Under the pieces are notes generated by a model. That model ran no database searches. It saw nothing but the letters and a program-made list of their open reading frames with translations, and was not told where the DNA came from. A stretch of DNA of 21,085 nucleotides from Litorimonas sp964352855 (GTDB taxonomy: Bacteria; Pseudomonadota; Alphaproteobacteria; Caulobacterales; Maricaulaceae), in assembly GCA_964352855.1 (NCBI GenBank), contig CAYGTR010000049.1:1-21085 (forward strand). The letters run 5' to 3'. The position numbers and the translations under genes are program-made. The number at the start of each line of letters is the position of its first letter. Positions within the stretch are counted from its first letter, which is position 1. This document shows, in pieces, positions 14,371 to 21,085 of this stretch.

Positions 14371-14410
14371 AAACCACACTACAGGTCATATGCATCACAT
14401 TGTGGTTTAT
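14369..14410. promoter_or_regulatory. Probable IclR operator O4 within a perfect 10-bp inverted repeat
   Basis: The arm ATAAACCACA (14369-14378) is exactly complementary to TGTGGTTTAT (14401-14410), with 22 nt between them. The right arm forms part of CATCACATTGTGGTTT (14393-14408), which matches O2 at 12 of 16 positions. The left arm carries the same AACCAC half-site. The pair may be two operators bound together by one IclR tetramer. A hairpin in the transcript leader is the alternative. Confidence 0.5.
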
Positions 14411-14442
14411 ATGAATATTTACTATCTAATGAAGGAGGCGTT

Positions 14443-15330
14443 ATGCCGGGATGGGAAGAAGGCGATTGGAGAGATGAGAGTCTTTGTCAGTTTAAAGAGT
14501 CAAATTTACTCAATGCGATGGGATTGGAATTTTATGACCTCAGCCATCCTTGGGGTTTAGGGCAGCCTTGCTGGCCCTATTTTAAAGACGTTGAAATCAA
14601 GCGCCTTCATGGTATGTCGCGCTCTGGCGTTTTAACGCAAGAAATCACAACAGTTATGCATTCTGGCACCCATATTGATGCTCCGGCGCATGTTGTTCCG
14701 GGCACACCATTTATGGATGAAGTCCCACTTCCCTATTTCTTTGGAACAGGTGTTGTTGTTTCAATTCCGAAAAAGAAATGGGAAGTGATTACGGCGGCTG
14801 ATCTCGAAGCAGCGCGACCCAAAATTCGTCCCGGCGATATCGTTATCGTGAATACAGGTTGGCACAAATATTACGGCGATAATAAGCATTACTACGGTTA
14901 TTCTCCGGGCTTCTATAAAGAAGCGGGTGAATGGTTTGTGGAACGCGGCGTTAAAATGGCGGGTTCAGATACACAAGCTTTAGATCATCCGTTAGGTACG
15001 GCTATCGGACCTCATGGGCCAGGAGCACCAAACGGATTGCAGCCAGACATTAACGAGGAATATTTCCAAGAAACGGGGCGCCGCGTTATTGAAGACTTCC
15101 CTGAGTGGGAGCCTTGTCACAATGCTATGCTCTCAAACGGTATTTGCGGGTTTGAGAATGTTGGCGGCGATATCAACAAAGTCACTGGCAAACGGGTAAC
15201 ATTTGCGGCCTTCCCTTGGCGCTGGAAGAAAGGTGACGGCTGTATTGTCCGTCTTGTTGCTATTATCGACCCAAAGGGCACTTTCCGAATTGAAACAGGC
15301 AATTCTGACGAACCTGCTTCGGGAAGGTAA
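14443..15330 (+). CDS. Cyclase-family metal hydrolase (kynurenine-formamidase-like)
   Basis: A 295-aa protein of the Cyclase family (PF04199 type), metal-dependent hydrolases of amides, lactones or cyclic compounds. The family motif HSGTHIDAPAH (His73, His77, Asp79, His83) supplies the metal ligands, and YDLSHPWGLGQPCWP (31-45) is the usual N-terminal segment. The start is ATG 14443 because GAAGGAGG (14431-14438) lies just upstream; an open frame from 14326 runs through the operator region and is not used. It is longer than kynurenine formamidase (about 210 aa) and more like the broader 280-330 aa cyclases. It heads the plus-strand operon. Hydrolysis of a lactone or similar ring before beta-oxidation-like steps is a reasonable role (inference); no kynurenine pathway genes are visible. 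Confidence 0.85.
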   Translation: MPGWEEGDWRDESLCQFKESNLLNAMGLEFYDLSHPWGLGQPCWPYFKDVEIKRLHGMSRSGVLTQEITTVMHSGTHIDAPAHVVPGTPFMDEVPLPYFFGTGVVVSIPKKKWEVITAADLEAARPKIRPGDIVIVNTGWHKYYGDNKHYYGYSPGFYKEAGEWFVERGVKMAGSDTQALDHPLGTAIGPHGPGAPNGLQPDINEEYFQETGRRVIEDFPEWEPCHNAMLSNGICGFENVGGDINKVTGKRVTFAAFPWRWKKGDGCIVRLVAIIDPKGTFRIETGNSDEPASGR

Positions 15331-15332
15331 GC

Positions 15333-15680
15333 GTGAAAATCACACGCTATAATGATGCTGAACCCTACGAAGCCCCAAAGCATTTTGATATGCGGGGGCT
15401 TCGGCTACAGGGGTTTAGCGATGACGGCCCAACTTTTGCTTGGACCGGTATGTCTCATTTCTTGCCCGGCGGTGGATGCGACATGGATGCAGGCCCGCTG
15501 GAAAAAATATATGTCGTTCTAAGCGGAGAAGTTACAATCGAACTTGGAAACGGCGAAATACATGTCCTCAAGCGTAATGATAGCTGCTTCATACCGAGCG
15601 GGGAATCCCGCGCCATACGAAATGAGGGTAATGATGTTGCGACGATGATTGTCGTCATGCCCTACCCTGAGAAAAAATAA
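15333..15680 (+). CDS. Small cupin-domain protein without the usual metal ligands
   Basis: A 115-aa single-domain cupin. It starts at GTG 15333, 2 nt after the cyclase stop, with GGGAAGG inside the cyclase end as ribosome site. The fold is evident from EKIYVVLSGEVTIELGNGE (motif 1 end) and LKRNDSCFIPSGESRAIRNEG (motif 2). The histidines expected in motif 1 (HxH) are replaced by residues of CDMDAG, and the motif 2 His is Arg (PSGESR), so a classical metal site is missing. It may act as a binding or accessory protein, or as a metal-free isomerase. Tight packing between cyclase and SDR suggests that it works in the same pathway. Confidence 0.8.
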   Translation: MKITRYNDAEPYEAPKHFDMRGLRLQGFSDDGPTFAWTGMSHFLPGGGCDMDAGPLEKIYVVLSGEVTIELGNGEIHVLKRNDSCFIPSGESRAIRNEGNDVATMIVVMPYPEKK

Positions 15681-15690
15681 GAGATACATC

Positions 15691-16491
15691 GTGAGTTATC
15701 CCGTCATTGACACATCAAGCCTATTCAACGTCAAAGGCAAATCCGCCGTGATAATTGGTGCTACCGGTGCCTTCGGACAAGTAGCATGCTCAACGCTTGG
15801 ACATGCCGGAGCAAAACTCACAATAACGGCTGGCAATAAGGATAAGCTCTGTAAGTTACAGGGCGAACTCGCCGGTGGCGGCATGACCGTCACCGCCGTT
15901 AATCGGCGTCCAAATACAGAAGAAGATTGTGACGCAATAATTGCCGCAGCCGTTCAAGCACATGGGCGGGTCGATATATTAGTTATAGCGGCTGGTGTGA
16001 ACGATGTCGCGTCTATCGTCGACATGTCACCTGATAGGTTTCAAGCCGTGATGCTGGCCAATGTGGAGGGCGCATGGCTCATCGCGAAGGCAGCGGGGGC
16101 ACAAATGATTAAACAGGGTGATGGCGGCAAAGTTGTCTTTACCTCCTCGGCGCGCGGCAAACTTGGACATCCAGCAGGTTACACAGCCTATTGCACCTCA
16201 AAATCCGCTGTGGACGGCCTGACAAAGTCTTTGGGCTGCGAATGGGGCAAGCACCGCATAACTGTAAATGCCATCGCGCCAACAGTCTTCCGTTCGCCAT
16301 TAACGGCTTGGATGTTCGCGGATGATGACAAGGCCGTGGCTGTACGCGAAGGATTTCTCGCCCGCGTCCCAGTTGGACGCTTAGGAGAGCCAGAAGATCT
16401 TGCAGGTCCGCTTTTATTCCTCTGCTCAAAAGCATCCGACTTCCACACAGGTCACATCATTTACCCCGATGGCGGCTACACGGCGGGATAG
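15691..16491 (+). CDS. Short-chain dehydrogenase/reductase (SDR)
   Basis: A 266-aa classical SDR that oxidises or reduces an alcohol/ketone with NAD(P). The cofactor motif is GATGAFG (23-29). The catalytic residues are Ser153 (FTSSARG), Tyr167 and Lys171 (TAYCTSK), and the C-terminus has the usual PDGGYTAG. The NNAG motif of many SDRs reads IAAGVND here. The start is GTG 15691, 10 nt after the cupin stop; the frame is open to 15649 but that would overlap the cupin. It looks closest to 2-keto-gluconate/3-oxoacyl reductase-like SDRs, and its substrate is unknown. With the next gene it gives the operon two dehydrogenases, perhaps acting in succession on a hydroxy acid. Confidence 0.88.
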   Translation: MSYPVIDTSSLFNVKGKSAVIIGATGAFGQVACSTLGHAGAKLTITAGNKDKLCKLQGELAGGGMTVTAVNRRPNTEEDCDAIIAAAVQAHGRVDILVIAAGVNDVASIVDMSPDRFQAVMLANVEGAWLIAKAAGAQMIKQGDGGKVVFTSSARGKLGHPAGYTAYCTSKSAVDGLTKSLGCEWGKHRITVNAIAPTVFRSPLTAWMFADDDKAVAVREGFLARVPVGRLGEPEDLAGPLLFLCSKASDFHTGHIIYPDGGYTAG

Positions 16492-16497
16492 TTGGAT

Positions 16498-17397
16498 ATG
16501 GCAATTAAAAACATATCCATTATCGGCGGCGGCCTCATGGGGGCAGGTATCGCCCAGATTTTTGCTCTTTCTGGATATGAAGTTAAAGTCTTTGAGCCAA
16601 ACGCAGAGGTGCGCGCGTCAATTCATGAGCGGACCATCGCTAATTTAGAGGCGCTTGGTGATGACGTTAAATCGGTGAAGCGCATAACCTGTGCTGATAG
16701 CCTGGAGGCGGCAGTTGCCGCTGCAGATTTTGTCATAGAAGCCGCACCTGAAAAACTCGAACTGAAACAATCTATATTTGCGGAGCTTGTAAAATTTGCG
16801 CCGCAGCACTGTATCTTGGCGAGTAATTCATCAGTTATTCCAAGCACGAAAATTGCAGGAGATTTACCCACGGCCGACCGCATTGTTGGAACCCACTGGT
16901 GGAACCCGCCTTTTCTCATTCCCTTGGTAGAAGTCATTCAGGCAGAAAAAACCTCTATCGAAACGGTCAAAACCACTATGGAACTTCTTTCGGCTATCGG
17001 AAAATCTCCCGCTCATGTCAAAAAAGATACACCAGGGTTTGTGGCGAACAGACTGCAACATGCTTTGTGGCGCGAAGCGATCGCTATGGTCGCGGAAGGT
17101 ATCTGCGATGCCAAAACATTAGATGATTGCGTCAAGAATAGTTTTGGATTGCGGTTACCTGTTTTAGGTCCGCTTGAGAATGCCGACCTTGTAGGACTCG
17201 ACCTCACTCTTGATATTCATAAAACGATGATGCCAGAGCTTGATACACATAACACACCCCATCCGCACCTCATCGAAAAAGTCGAGCGCGGCGAATTAGG
17301 TTTCAAATCCGGTGAAGGTTTCCAAAAATGGACGTCTGATGGCATAGAAGAGACACGTAGTAGATTACTAAAACATCTGAAGGCATCTAGGGCATAA
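16498..17397 (+). CDS. 3-Hydroxyacyl-CoA dehydrogenase family protein (single-module, possibly free beta-hydroxy acid dehydrogenase)
   Basis: A 299-aa NAD-dependent dehydrogenase. The Rossmann motif is IIGGGLMGAGIAQ (8-20). The catalytic His133 lies in GTHWWNPP, with Asn136, and Glu145 lies in LVEVIQA. The C-terminal domain begins with DTPGFVANRLQHAL. Acyl-CoA enzymes usually read GTHFFNP; the WWNPP variant and the 300-aa length also occur in dehydrogenases of free hydroxy acids such as carnitine or gulonate dehydrogenases (from memory). BKACE downstream requires a free beta-keto acid, which favours a free acid substrate (inference). The start is ATG 16498; TTG 16492 is an in-frame alternative. 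The gap to the SDR is 6 nt. Confidence 0.87.
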   Translation: MAIKNISIIGGGLMGAGIAQIFALSGYEVKVFEPNAEVRASIHERTIANLEALGDDVKSVKRITCADSLEAAVAAADFVIEAAPEKLELKQSIFAELVKFAPQHCILASNSSVIPSTKIAGDLPTADRIVGTHWWNPPFLIPLVEVIQAEKTSIETVKTTMELLSAIGKSPAHVKKDTPGFVANRLQHALWREAIAMVAEGICDAKTLDDCVKNSFGLRLPVLGPLENADLVGLDLTLDIHKTMMPELDTHNTPHPHLIEKVERGELGFKSGEGFQKWTSDGIEETRSRLLKHLKASRA

Positions 17398-17418
17398 GCT
17401 AGAGCCGTAAGGGGAAGC

Positions 17419-18912
17419 ATGAACACTGCATTATTGATTGGCGTATTTGCCTACGAACTCATTCTTATTGTCGGGCTTGGCCTTTGGCTTCAGCGGCGAC
17501 ACGCGAAACAAGTCGCCAGCGCAGACGAGTTTGCGCTTGCTGGCAGGGATCTTCCGATGCCGGTGGTGGCTGTTACACTTGCGCTGACAGTGCTCGGAAC
17601 CGCCCATATTTTAGGCGTTTTTGAGATGACATGGCATATGGGGGCCGTAGCCATATGGTTTTCGATTGCCCATGTCATTTTGCTAACATTTGTCTGTTTA
17701 GGCACAGGCGTTTGGTTCAGACGGCTCAAGGTTCAAACTGTTCCTGAGCTGTTGCAGCAAACAGCAGGGACGGGAACGCGGCTACTGGTGTCCTGCGTCA
17801 TGGCGGGCGTTCTATTTGGCATCCTTACCGTTGAGGCGCAGGGTATCGGGATTATTATTCAAGCCCTCACAGGCTGGCCAATTCATCAAGGCGCGATTGT
17901 CGGCGGCATTTTGGGGCTTCTCTATGTTTTGCTGGCTGGCATGCGCGAAATTGGTTGGGTAAATCTGGTCAATGCCGTTGTGATGTATGCCGGTCTTATC
18001 CTCGCTACGATATATGTTGGTGCACATTTCGCAGGCGGATATGAGGCCGTTGGCGAATATTACGAGTCGAATGGCCTATCCCATATGACGTCGATTTGGG
18101 GAACAAAGGCGACATTGATCAATTTCGGAATTGTGACCGTCATAGCGGTCCTCTTCTCGCAATCTATTAACCAAATGCTGATCCAACCGGCCATGTCCGC
18201 CAAGGACGAAGCGACGGTCAAAAAAGCGCTCTGGATCGCTGCGCCTGTGAACGGCATGTTCGGCGTATTTGCCATCGCAATTGCACTGATGGCTCGGGCC
18301 CAGCCTGAATATGCATCTCTGGAAGCGGGTGCAAAAATCGGCTCGACAACCATGCTAGTAGACGTCCTGCCGCCCTGGCTTGCTGCCGTACTTCTCGCGG
18401 CCTTTCTTGCTGCCATCTTGTCTACATTCGCCATCATTGCCCTATCGATCGCGACCATCTTTACGAATGACATTTATAAGGCGCTATACAAGCCCGACGC
18501 CTCTGCAAAGTCATTGACGAATATGATACGCGCTATGATTATAATCGTGGGCGGTGTTGCCATAGCCATTGCGTCCTTTATGCCGCCTATTCTAGCCGCC
18601 ATGATCTGGCTCTTTGCTTGGCTTGTCCCGGTTTTCTTCATCGTGATGTACGGAATGTTCTTACGCCGACATAGCGGTCTGTGTTTGGCTACAATTATCC
18701 TAGCCTGGGTTATCAACGGATTGTGGACGTTCACCAGCCTGCCACTCATGCTCGGCTTTATGCGCGGTGTCCCGCCGGATCATGTCCTCAATGCTGACAA
18801 TTACAATGCTTATGTAACGGCCATTGTTTCAATTCTTGTTCTTGTCATTGGTCACTTCATGACCAAAGGCGCGCCGGGATTGTTTAGATCTGATAATAAG
18901 GGAGCCGTATAA
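17419..18912 (+). CDS. Sodium:solute symporter (SSS family)
   Basis: A 497-aa inner-membrane transporter with about 13 hydrophobic segments, starting at ATG 17419 after AAGGGGAAG. Family features are YVLLAGMREIGWVNLVNAVVMY (the SSS GGxxAVxWTDxxQ region, here changed to GMREIGWVNLVNA), and AAFLAAILSTFAIIALSIATIFTND with DIYK, the conserved helix that carries Na+ ligands. SSS members import organic acids, sugars, amino acids, betaines or carnitine. The neighbours suggest a carboxylic acid, perhaps a beta-hydroxy acid. The stop codon overlaps the start of a 36-codon membrane protein gene (TAATG), which points to a small accessory subunit. Confidence 0.92.
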   Translation: MNTALLIGVFAYELILIVGLGLWLQRRHAKQVASADEFALAGRDLPMPVVAVTLALTVLGTAHILGVFEMTWHMGAVAIWFSIAHVILLTFVCLGTGVWFRRLKVQTVPELLQQTAGTGTRLLVSCVMAGVLFGILTVEAQGIGIIIQALTGWPIHQGAIVGGILGLLYVLLAGMREIGWVNLVNAVVMYAGLILATIYVGAHFAGGYEAVGEYYESNGLSHMTSIWGTKATLINFGIVTVIAVLFSQSINQMLIQPAMSAKDEATVKKALWIAAPVNGMFGVFAIAIALMARAQPEYASLEAGAKIGSTTMLVDVLPPWLAAVLLAAFLAAILSTFAIIALSIATIFTNDIYKALYKPDASAKSLTNMIRAMIIIVGGVAIAIASFMPPILAAMIWLFAWLVPVFFIVMYGMFLRRHSGLCLATIILAWVINGLWTFTSLPLMLGFMRGVPPDHVLNADNYNAYVTAIVSILVLVIGHFMTKGAPGLFRSDNKGAV

Positions 18913-19022
18913 TGTTTTGGTCTTTATTTTTCCAAACCCTCATTTTCATTGTTGTCATTGTGACCTCGGGTCAACTGATCGCCAAACTTATCGCGTCCAA
19001 AGATCAGGGAGGATCATCATGA
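18912..19022 (+). CDS. Tiny one-helix membrane protein, probable symporter accessory subunit 1 (36 aa)
   Basis: The ORF runs from ATG 18912 to TGA 19020-19022. The start overlaps the symporter stop by one base (TAATG), so translation is probably coupled. The protein begins MFWSLFFQTLIFIVVIVTSG, a single membrane helix (about residues 3-18), followed by a polar tail KLIASKDQGGSS. Its codon use and reading frame continue the operon without a gap. Small subunits are known for some SSS transporters; this one is shorter than the classical examples. I cannot assign a family from sequence alone. It could be a fortuitous ORF, but the couplings on both ends argue against that. Confidence 0.65.
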   Translation: MFWSLFFQTLIFIVVIVTSGQLIAKLIASKDQGGSS

Positions 19023-19114
19023 GCACGACTCTTATTTGGCAGGCTGGTGTCGTTAGCGTCATGCTGGTTTTCGGCCTGATCGCACTCATCGGATATTTAA
19101 AACAAAAAAAATAG
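19019..19114 (+). CDS. Tiny one-helix membrane protein, probable symporter accessory subunit 2 (31 aa)
   Basis: The ORF starts at ATG 19019, overlapping the previous stop as ATGA, with GGGAGG (19008-19013) as a strong ribosome site 5 nt upstream. It encodes MSTTLIWQAGVVSVMLVFGL and a short continuation ending YLKQKK: one helix (about 9-25) and a basic C-terminus, consistent with a cytosolic tail. It ends 10 nt before the BKACE gene. The strong ribosome site, not needed for anything else, is the main evidence that it is translated. Very short helical proteins beside SSS symporters are annotated in some genomes as symporter small accessory proteins (from memory). Confidence 0.7.
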   Translation: MSTTLIWQAGVVSVMLVFGLIALIGYLKQKK

Positions 19115-19124
19115 AGAATTACCC

Positions 19125-20066
19125 ATGGCTAAGAAATTTAAAAACAAAGCAATTATTACCTGCGCGATTACAGGCGCGATGCACACCCCGACCATGTCGG
19201 ATCATTTGCCATATACACCTGAGGACATTGCGAAAGAATCCTTAGCAGCCGCAGAAGCTGGCGCGTCCATTATCCACTTACATGCGCGCGATCCTAAAAC
19301 CGGTCAACCAACAGGTGACCCAGATGTTTTCAACCAGTTTTTACCCGTCATCAAAGAACGTACTGACGCGGTTATCAACATCACAACAGGCGGCAGCCCA
19401 ACTATGGCCGTTTCTGAGCGCATTGCTGGGCCCGAAAAATTTGCCCCAGAAATGTGTTCTCTGAATATGGGGAGCTTGAATTTTGCAATTTTCCCGGCGG
19501 GTAAACGGATCAAGGAATGGAAATTCTCTTGGGAAAAAGACTATGTTGAAAGCAGTAAAGACTTTATCTTTCGCAATACATTCGGAGATATTGAATACAT
19601 TCTTGAGACCCTTGGTAGTAAAGGGGTGAAATTTGAGCATGAATGCTATGATGTCGGTCACCTTTATAACTTGGCACATTTTCTTGACCGAGGCCTGATC
19701 AAGCCCCCTTTCTTTGTTCAAAATATTTTTGGCATTCTTGGCGGCATTGGGACGGACTTAGATAATTTGATGTTTATGAAACAGACCGCGGATCGCCTTT
19801 TCGGTAAGGAAACATATCAGTGGTCAGTCTTAGCGGCGGGCCGTTTCCAAATGCCATTCGCAACCCAAGCCGCACTTATGGGCGGTAATGTGCGCGTCGG
19901 TTTGGAAGATAGCCTCTCAATCGGGCCTGGCAAATTGGCAGAGTCTAATGTGGACCAAGTTGAGAAAATAAAGCGCATTTTAGCAGAGATGCATCTTGAG
20001 CCCGCAACGCCCGCCGAAGCCAGAGAAATGCTTGACCTTAAAGGCGCCGATAACGTCAATTTTTAG
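19125..20066 (+). CDS. Beta-keto acid cleavage enzyme (BKACE, formerly DUF849)
   Basis: A 313-aa TIM-barrel metalloenzyme. BKACE enzymes condense a beta-keto acid with acetyl-CoA and split the product to acetoacetate and a new acyl-CoA. The Zn-binding HLHARD motif (His51, His53) and the N-terminal ITGAMHTPTMSDHLPYTPEDI segment are diagnostic, with ECYDVGHLYNLAHF and VGLEDSLSI in the expected places. The TGxxHTPTMS form is the one I associate with proteobacterial members, including dehydrocarnitine-cleaving ones; the founding member is 3-keto-5-aminohexanoate cleavage enzyme. The substrate is not readable from the sequence. The dehydrogenases before it would supply a beta-keto acid, and the CoA-transferase after it would use the acetoacetate. 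Confidence 0.93.
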   Translation: MAKKFKNKAIITCAITGAMHTPTMSDHLPYTPEDIAKESLAAAEAGASIIHLHARDPKTGQPTGDPDVFNQFLPVIKERTDAVINITTGGSPTMAVSERIAGPEKFAPEMCSLNMGSLNFAIFPAGKRIKEWKFSWEKDYVESSKDFIFRNTFGDIEYILETLGSKGVKFEHECYDVGHLYNLAHFLDRGLIKPPFFVQNIFGILGGIGTDLDNLMFMKQTADRLFGKETYQWSVLAAGRFQMPFATQAALMGGNVRVGLEDSLSIGPGKLAESNVDQVEKIKRILAEMHLEPATPAEAREMLDLKGADNVNF

Positions 20067-20098
20067 CGCGAAAAGACTCCCAAACAATAGAGACATGC

Positions 20099-20797
20099 AT
20101 GAGTAAGATTTACGACACAGCCGCTGACGCGATGTCAGGGCTGCCCTTTGACGGTATGACAATAATGAGCGGCGGCTTTGGCCTTTGCGGAATTGCCGAA
20201 AACCTCATTGCGGCTTTACGAGATTCTGGGTCGAAAAACCTGACAGTTATTTCAAATAATGCTGGCGTTGATGGCTTTGGCCTCGGGCTGCTTTTAGAGA
20301 CCCATCAAATTAAAAAGATGGTCAGTTCTTATGTCGGCGAAAACAAAGAGTTCGAACGCCAATATCTTGGCGGTGAATTAGAGCTCGAATTTAACCCGCA
20401 AGGAACACTCGCTGAGCGTATTCGCGCTGGCGGTGCAGGTATTCCAGGATTCTATACAAAAACGGGTGTCGGGACACTGATTGCCGAAGGTAAAGAACAT
20501 AAAGATTTTGAGGGTGAAACCTACATCTTGGAAACGGGCCTCAAAGCAGACCTATCCATTATCAAAGCCTGGAAAGGTGACGCAGAGGGTAACCTTATTT
20601 TCAAAGCGACGGCACGTAATTTCTCGCCCATGATGGCGACGGCTGGAAAAATCACTGTGGCCGAAGTCGACGAGCTCGTACCCGTTGGCTCGCTTGACCC
20701 AAATTTCATACATACACCGGGCATCTTCGTGCAGCGCATAGTTGAAGCAAAATGCGAGAAGCGAATTGAGCAATTGACCACGCGGGAGAAAGTGTAA
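20099..20797 (+). CDS. scoA: 3-Oxoacid CoA-transferase, subunit A
   Basis: A 232-aa alpha subunit of the family I CoA-transferases. It has the GGFGLCGIAENLI motif (25-37; the usual form is GGFGLCGIPE), SNNAGVDGFGLGLLL, and GGAGIPGFYTKTGVGT, as in succinyl-CoA:3-ketoacid and acetoacetate CoA-transferases. The length is normal for the subunit. It activates acetoacetate to acetoacetyl-CoA, using succinyl-CoA or another acyl-CoA; directly after BKACE that is the obvious fate of the acetoacetate. A PcaI-type 3-oxoadipate transferase is the main alternative, given the aromatic-degradation gene nearby. The start is ATG 20099, 32 nt after BKACE. Confidence 0.9.
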   Translation: MSKIYDTAADAMSGLPFDGMTIMSGGFGLCGIAENLIAALRDSGSKNLTVISNNAGVDGFGLGLLLETHQIKKMVSSYVGENKEFERQYLGGELELEFNPQGTLAERIRAGGAGIPGFYTKTGVGTLIAEGKEHKDFEGETYILETGLKADLSIIKAWKGDAEGNLIFKATARNFSPMMATAGKITVAEVDELVPVGSLDPNFIHTPGIFVQRIVEAKCEKRIEQLTTREKV

Positions 20798-21085
20798 TGG
20801 CCCCTAATAAGACAGGCGATAAAACTGGATGGACACGTGACGAGATGGCGGCGCGAGCTGCACAAGAATTAGAAGATGGTTTTTATGTCAATCTCGGTAT
20901 TGGCATTCCGACTTTGGTGGCGAACCATATTCCTGAAGGTATTGGTGTCACGCTGCAATCAGAAAACGGGATGCTCGGTATGGGGCCATTCCCGACAGAG
21001 GATGAAGTCGATGCGGACTTAATCAATGCAGGGAAACAAACGATTACGACTCTCCCGAAATCCAGCTTCTTTGACAGTGCAACCA
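20797..21085 (+). CDS. scoB: 3-Oxoacid CoA-transferase, subunit B (cut by window end)
   Basis: The gene starts at ATG 20797, overlapping the subunit A stop (TAATG), and runs open to the last base; 96 codons are visible of about 210 expected. The sequence GFYVNLGIGIPTLVANHIP is the usual N-terminal segment, and QSENGMLGMGPFP holds the catalytic Glu56 that forms the CoA-thioester intermediate. With subunit A it would form the alpha2-beta2 transferase. Nothing in the visible part suggests a defect. Confidence 0.9.
   Translation, partial: MAPNKTGDKTGWTRDEMAARAAQELEDGFYVNLGIGIPTLVANHIPEGIGVTLQSENGMLGMGPFPTEDEVDADLINAGKQTITTLPKSSFFDSAT

Noticed and set aside
18917..19114. A single 65-aa ORF in this interval
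   Set aside because: Its first half lies in a frame without a ribosome site and overlaps the better-placed 36-codon ORF. Only the last 31 codons, from ATG 19019, have a ribosome site and a membrane helix.
16498..20066. Operon read as a standard carnitine degradation cluster
   Set aside because: The dehydrogenase lacks the fused thioesterase domain seen in many carnitine dehydrogenases, and there is no betaine or glycine-betaine demethylation gene. Cyclase, cupin and SDR are unexplained. It is kept only as an alternative.

Overview
The window looks like an accessory catabolic locus of an aerobic, Gram-negative, probably marine proteobacterium. An alphaproteobacterium is my best guess, but this is inference. 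The reasons are a TonB-dependent outer-membrane receptor, four predicted lipoproteins, a Tat-exported flavoenzyme, sulfatases together with an oxygen-dependent formylglycine-generating enzyme (FGE), a beta-keto acid cleavage enzyme, and an IclR regulator. Nearly every base from about 660 to the right edge is coding. I saw no rRNA, tRNA, CRISPR array or transposase.

Layout. 1-659: a gene-poor edge with one doubtful 65-codon ORF and a likely terminator. 660-1562 (-): a lipoprotein FGE. 1763-3506 (+): a glutathione S-transferase and an intradiol ring-cleavage dioxygenase. 3508-9114 (-): a tight six-gene operon, in transcription order a small lipoprotein, a Tat-exported FAD flavoprotein, a 2x[4Fe-4S] ferredoxin, a ferric-reductase-like transmembrane NAD(P)H/FAD protein, a lipoprotein sulfatase and a DoxX-like membrane protein. 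9339-13382 (+): a TonB-dependent receptor and a second lipoprotein sulfatase. 13394-14179 (-): an IclR-family regulator. 14443 to the right edge (+): a ten-gene operon of cyclase, cupin, SDR, 3-hydroxyacyl-CoA-dehydrogenase-like protein, Na+:solute symporter, two tiny one-helix membrane proteins missed by simple ORF calling, beta-keto acid cleavage enzyme (BKACE), and 3-oxoacid CoA-transferase subunits A and B (B is cut by the window end).

How the genes may work together (inference). The receptor imports a sulfated compound. The two Cys-type sulfatases, activated by the FGE, remove sulfate in the periplasm. A membrane electron chain (FAD/haem protein, ferredoxin, exported flavoprotein) performs a redox step on the substrate. 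The symporter brings the product into the cell. Cyclase and dehydrogenases convert it to a beta-keto acid, BKACE splits this with acetyl-CoA into an acyl-CoA and acetoacetate, and the CoA-transferase activates the acetoacetate. The dioxygenase and GST suggest that an aromatic portion is also degraded.

The part I would look at first is regulatory. A 15-bp inverted repeat of the form TACCAC-N3-GTGGTA recurs in four divergent or promoter regions: before the GST/FGE pair, before the TonB receptor, before the IclR gene, and before the cyclase operon. This ties the whole window into one probable IclR regulon.
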